From positions 53,945-117,944 of the forward strand of contig NZ_JAMXFA010000015.1 of NCBI RefSeq assembly GCF_025370785.1: 64,000 nt of DNA, read 5' to 3'. Made by a program: the position numbers and the translations under genes. Source of the stretch: Laspinema olomoucense D3b (GTDB lineage: Bacteria; Cyanobacteriota; Cyanobacteriia; Cyanobacteriales; Laspinemataceae). How positions within the stretch are numbered: the first letter of the stretch is position 1; each line of letters begins with the position of its first letter. Under the pieces are notes generated by a model that saw only the letters and a program-made list of their open reading frames with translations, searched no databases and had not been told where the DNA came from. Positions 61,116 to 64,000 of this stretch are shown piece after piece.

Positions 61116-61613
61116 GGACGAAACCCAGACTGTCCTGAGTCTGACTCAGCAACCCCATCAGATGTGGGACTGGAATCCATAGTAGAAGCCCGATCAGTCC
61201 CATTTCAATAAAATTTTTAGCGGGATCAGCAGCTAAAACTAACCTAACATCAGGGTTCGTCGGCGATCGCATTGGAACTTCTCCCCTGTAGATTTGACGG
61301 AGGAGCTCGTTCGCCGCCCGCTGGACCCTGGCGGGACCGGAAAGAGGCGACTCCCACTTTTAAGGAATCAGGCGCTTAGATCCACAAAGCAGAAGATCCC
61401 TGGCTATGAAGATTACCCTCTAGCTGTATGAGTTGTCTAAGTCCGAGGAGAACATCAGACCCAATTCGCCGTCTGATGTGGAGTCTCTCAATTCAGAGAT
61501 TAAAGACTACCCTGGAATAGATAAATGCCGCGATGAAGAACCCCTCGGGGTGATGGCGGGCGATCGCTTCTCCATCAGGGTAAGATCCCCCAAGAGCGTC
61601 GCGGCATCCCATC
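61116..61613. other. Intergenic region, nothing definite
   Basis: About 500 bases between the DUF3727 gene and mltG on the same strand. A 93-codon open frame starting TTG at 61433 runs into mltG in another frame and is rejected. No repeat or hairpin was recognised. Confidence 0.45.
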
Positions 61614-62732
61614 ATGGTTGTTACAGATCACCAGAAGATGAAAGCAGCGAGTCAACGAAAAACAAATTGGTTGTTATATGTGGCGCTTATCCTCTGCGCT
61701 GCGATCGGAATTAGTGCTTGGCAAGGTTGGCGATGGTGGCTATCGGCTAGTGCACCCGTATCCGAATCTTTACCTCGGGATTCTGTCGTCGAAGACAATC
61801 GGCTGGAAGTGGTACAAATCGACCCCGGGGAACCTGGACAACTCATCGGACTTAAACTCGAAGAACAGGGTTTAATTCGTTCGGCGAATGCTTGGAATAT
61901 GTGGACTCGGTGGTTAACTCGCCAAAACCCAGATGGGGGATACAAGGCGGGAACCTACCAAATCTCCCCTGATGAACCCATGCAGGCGATCGCCCAAAAA
62001 ATCTGGAATGGGGAAGTCATGCAGCTGAGTTTCACGGTTCCCGAGGGGTGGAATTTGCGGCAAATGGCTCAATATTTTGAGTCTCAAGGCTTTTTTACGG
62101 CTGAAGAATTTCTCAGTGCCACTCAGGACATTCCCTGGGCTGAATATCCCTGGCTTCCTAAAGATATCCCCCATTTAGAAGGCTTTTTATACCCGGATAC
62201 TTACAAGCTGCGTGCGGATAATATCACCCCGCAAGCGGTTATTCAACCTATGCTGAATCGGTTTGAACAAGTGGCTCTCCCGGTTTATCAAAACCCACAA
62301 AATCAAACTAATCTCAGTCTCAAAGAATGGGTCACCCTAGCGAGTATCGTTGAAAAAGAGTCGGTAGTTGCATCGGAACGCCATCGCATTGCTGGTGTAT
62401 TTACCAACCGCCTCAAACAGGGGATGACTCTGGGTGCTGATCCTACGGTGGAATACGGATTAAATATCAGACAAACGGAAGATAAACCCTTAACCCTGGC
62501 CCAGGTGAATACCCCTAACCCTTACAATACTTATCTCAATGCGGGTTTACCCCCGACCCCGATCGCTGCCCCTGGAGTTGCCAGTTTAGAAGCCACTTTA
62601 GCCCCAGAAGAGACGGAATATCTGTATTTTGTGGCCCTCTATGATGGTACCCATATTTTTAGTCGCACCTTAGCTGAACATGAAGCGGCTCAAGATGCCA
62701 TCTGGGATAAGCGGGACCCGACGTTACAGTAA
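61614..62732 (+). CDS. mltG: Endolytic murein transglycosylase MltG
   Basis: 372 residues. One N-terminal membrane helix (about 19-36), a LysM-like subdomain (about 64-140; GEPGQLIGLKLEEQGLIRSANAW) and the YceG domain with LEGFLYPDTYKL (188-199), the catalytic ASIVEKES (243-250), RIAGVFTNRLKQGMTLGADPTVEY and NTYLNAGLPPTPIAAPG. It cuts nascent glycan strands and so sets glycan length during wall synthesis. ATG 61614 is used, with ATG 61638 possible. It follows the DUF3727 gene and precedes yqeG, the usual cyanobacterial order. Confidence 0.94.
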   Translation: MVVTDHQKMKAASQRKTNWLLYVALILCAAIGISAWQGWRWWLSASAPVSESLPRDSVVEDNRLEVVQIDPGEPGQLIGLKLEEQGLIRSANAWNMWTRWLTRQNPDGGYKAGTYQISPDEPMQAIAQKIWNGEVMQLSFTVPEGWNLRQMAQYFESQGFFTAEEFLSATQDIPWAEYPWLPKDIPHLEGFLYPDTYKLRADNITPQAVIQPMLNRFEQVALPVYQNPQNQTNLSLKEWVTLASIVEKESVVASERHRIAGVFTNRLKQGMTLGADPTVEYGLNIRQTEDKPLTLAQVNTPNPYNTYLNAGLPPTPIAAPGVASLEATLAPEETEYLYFVALYDGTHIFSRTLAEHEAAQDAIWDKRDPTLQ

Positions 62733-63006
62733 TGAGATTCCCCCAGTAGCCTGCGCCAATGGCGACTCGGGGGATTTCTAGGAATTAAGTGCGATCGCAG
62801 TAGGCTATCCCGCCTTAGTATGTCAAAATCATCATGCGGGGAATGCAGTTTTTAGAAAGCATCCTGATGCTCCGGTGCGATCGCGCTGTCAAACCACATT
62901 GTTGGCTCACGGCAGGTTCGAGGGGTCTATCTACAATGCTGTTCAACTGTGGTTTCAGGTATTCCGCAGGACGGTGGTTAGTATTAGTCAGCGAAGGTCA
63001 ATTACT

Positions 63007-63531
63007 ATGTCTTGGGGAAAACTTTTAGAACCCGATTTATTTCTAGAGGACTCAATTTTAAGCCTGACACCAGAGATCGTCAAAGAGTACGACCTCAAGG
63101 GTCTGGTTTTGGATGTGGATGACACCCTCGTTCCTATTCGCGAAATCCAAGTTTCTGAATATCTCCGGCAGTGGGTGGAACAAATTCGCCCGGTTGCTGC
63201 CCTATGGTTGGTTAGCAATAATATCAGTGAAGCTCGCATCGGTGGCATTGCTCGCTCTTTAAATCTGCCCTACATTACGGGTGCAGCTAAACCCTCGCGC
63301 CGCAAGTTACGACAGGCGGTGACGGGGATGAATCTGCCGGTGGAAAAGGTGGCAATGGTGGGCGATCGCCTCTTTACGGATGTCCTCGCCGGTAACCGCT
63401 TGGGAATGTTTACTATTTTGGTAGAACCGATGGTAAACCCCGGGGAGATTCTGCAAACTAAGCATCCCGTGCGATCGGTGGAAGTTTGGGTATCTCAAAT
63501 CCTCGGCGCTTCCCTCGCTAAGAAGAAGTAA
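63007..63531 (+). CDS. YqeG family HAD-IIIA phosphatase
   Basis: 174 residues. HAD motifs: DVDDTLVP (36-43) with the nucleophile D36, SNN (motif II), AKPSRRKLR with the motif III lysine, and VGDRLFTDVLAGN (motif IV). YqeG-like enzymes dephosphorylate small phosphoesters; some are mitochondrial PGP phosphatases (the PTPMT1-like GEP4 group has the same fold), so phosphatidylglycerophosphate is a possible substrate. ATG 63007 with GAAGG upstream; the frame is open a further 44 codons, which are not conserved. Confidence 0.9.
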   Translation: MSWGKLLEPDLFLEDSILSLTPEIVKEYDLKGLVLDVDDTLVPIREIQVSEYLRQWVEQIRPVAALWLVSNNISEARIGGIARSLNLPYITGAAKPSRRKLRQAVTGMNLPVEKVAMVGDRLFTDVLAGNRLGMFTILVEPMVNPGEILQTKHPVRSVEVWVSQILGASLAKKK

Positions 63532-63760
63532 CAGGAACAGGTCCTTGAGCTGAACACCCCTGGAAAAAACTTAATATAGCGCTGCATATTAAAATATTGA
63601 GGCGGACGCCAAATTATCAAGCGGCATTAAAGATGAGTTTATAGGGGGCTGCCTTGAGCAAGACCCTCACCCTAACTGAGTTTGATAAAAACAAAGCGCC
63701 TGCCTTCACCGAAATGAAGGCGGCGCTTTACAATTGGATCCGGTCATCCGATGGTCACCC
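63532..63760. other. Region between yqeG and the repeat array
   Basis: No gene is supported. A short open frame (63654-63842) runs into the repeat array. The hairpin at 63693-63729 is the only structure. Confidence 0.55.
63693..63729 (-). terminator. Long hairpin, terminator-like on the minus strand
   Basis: AAAGCGCC(T)GCCTTC pairs with GAAGGCGGCGCTTT (one bulged T) over an 8-base loop. On the minus strand it is followed by GTTTTTATC, so it may end a minus-strand transcript arriving from beyond the right edge. Confidence 0.5.
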
Positions 63761-64000
63761 GGAATCCGGTTCTTATAGGTCTATAAAAACCCACACCCTC
63801 AAGGGTGGGTCTACACAGACAAAGCCCACCTGCGCGGGCTAATACGGAATCCGGTTCTGATAGGTCTATAAAAACCCACACCCTCAAGGGTGGGTCTATA
63901 CGGACAAAGCCCGCCTGCGCGGTCTAATACGGAATCCGGTTCTGATAGGTCTATAAAAACCCACACCCTCAAGGGTGGGTCTATACGGACAAAGCCCGCC
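63761..64000. repeat. 85-bp tandem repeat array, continuing off the window
   Basis: Units begin GGAATCCGGTTCT at 63761, 63846 and 63931, an exact 85-base period, and the third is cut at 64000. Each holds two hairpins (ACCCACACCCTCAAGGGTGGGT-like and AGCCCGCCTGCGCGGGCT) plus TCTATAAAAA. Unit 1 differs from units 2 and 3 at a few bases. There are no unique spacers, so it is not CRISPR. Confidence 0.92.

Noticed and set aside
63761..64000. CRISPR array at the right end
   Set aside because: The whole 85-base period is repeated with few changes; there are no unique spacers and no cas genes nearby.

Overview
This window is chromosomal DNA of a cyanobacterium, probably a filamentous Oscillatoriales-type organism. 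The HIP1 octamer GCGATCGC and its core CGATCG recur throughout. Several genes are cyanobacterial or plastid specialities: the ferredoxin-thioredoxin reductase variable chain, DUF4330, DUF3611, DUF3727, DUF1995 and DUF4336 proteins, an intein-bearing dnaX, an RRM RNA-binding protein and a QxxRW glycosyltransferase resembling glucosyldiacylglycerol synthase. No rRNA, tRNA or CRISPR array was recognised.

Left part (1-24 kb): a truncated PAS/HAMP sensor at the edge; a DUF218 envelope protein; ftrV; a membrane-anchored PP2C phosphatase with a degenerate kinase-like region; an NfeD/stomatin pair; a Zur-type Fur regulator; purS-purQ; a TPR protein; a C26 glutamine amidotransferase; a DUF4336 protein; a glutathione S-transferase; a HerA-type ATPase; a DUF4160/DUF2442 pair; cobO; moeA; and an ABC-type ATPase overlapping a TOPRIM-like partner, which looks like a defence module.

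Middle (25-46 kb): mostly housekeeping genes (alpha/beta hydrolase, Rieske lipoprotein, nucleoside transporter, PPP phosphatase, glycosyltransferase, M48 protease, cbiD, DUF202, yajQ, DprA-like, carotenoid oxygenase). An AT-rich, decayed stretch (about 36.3-39 kb) holds small membrane proteins, a Cys-rich remnant and a broken IS1 transposase.

Right part (46-64 kb): a BioD/DRTGG protein, a GT2 glycosyltransferase, a 1,386-codon gene fusing RNase HI to DnaX (clamp-loader gamma/tau) with an intein, a TPR protein, a PadR regulator, a DUF3611 protein, a RodZ-like HTH protein and the cluster DUF3727-mltG-yqeG. An 85-bp tandem repeat runs off the right edge.

The outstanding observation is in the dnaX intein (52107-53672). 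The splicing blocks are in the dnaX frame, but a complete two-motif LAGLIDADG endonuclease (52171-53481) lies between them in the -1 frame of the same strand. The dnaX frame stays free of stops across the whole 1.3 kb. A slippery heptamer T TTA AAC, in the correct phase for -1 frameshifting into the endonuclease, lies just before its conserved part. The stretch therefore codes in two frames, and the endonuclease may be expressed by frameshifting or by internal initiation.
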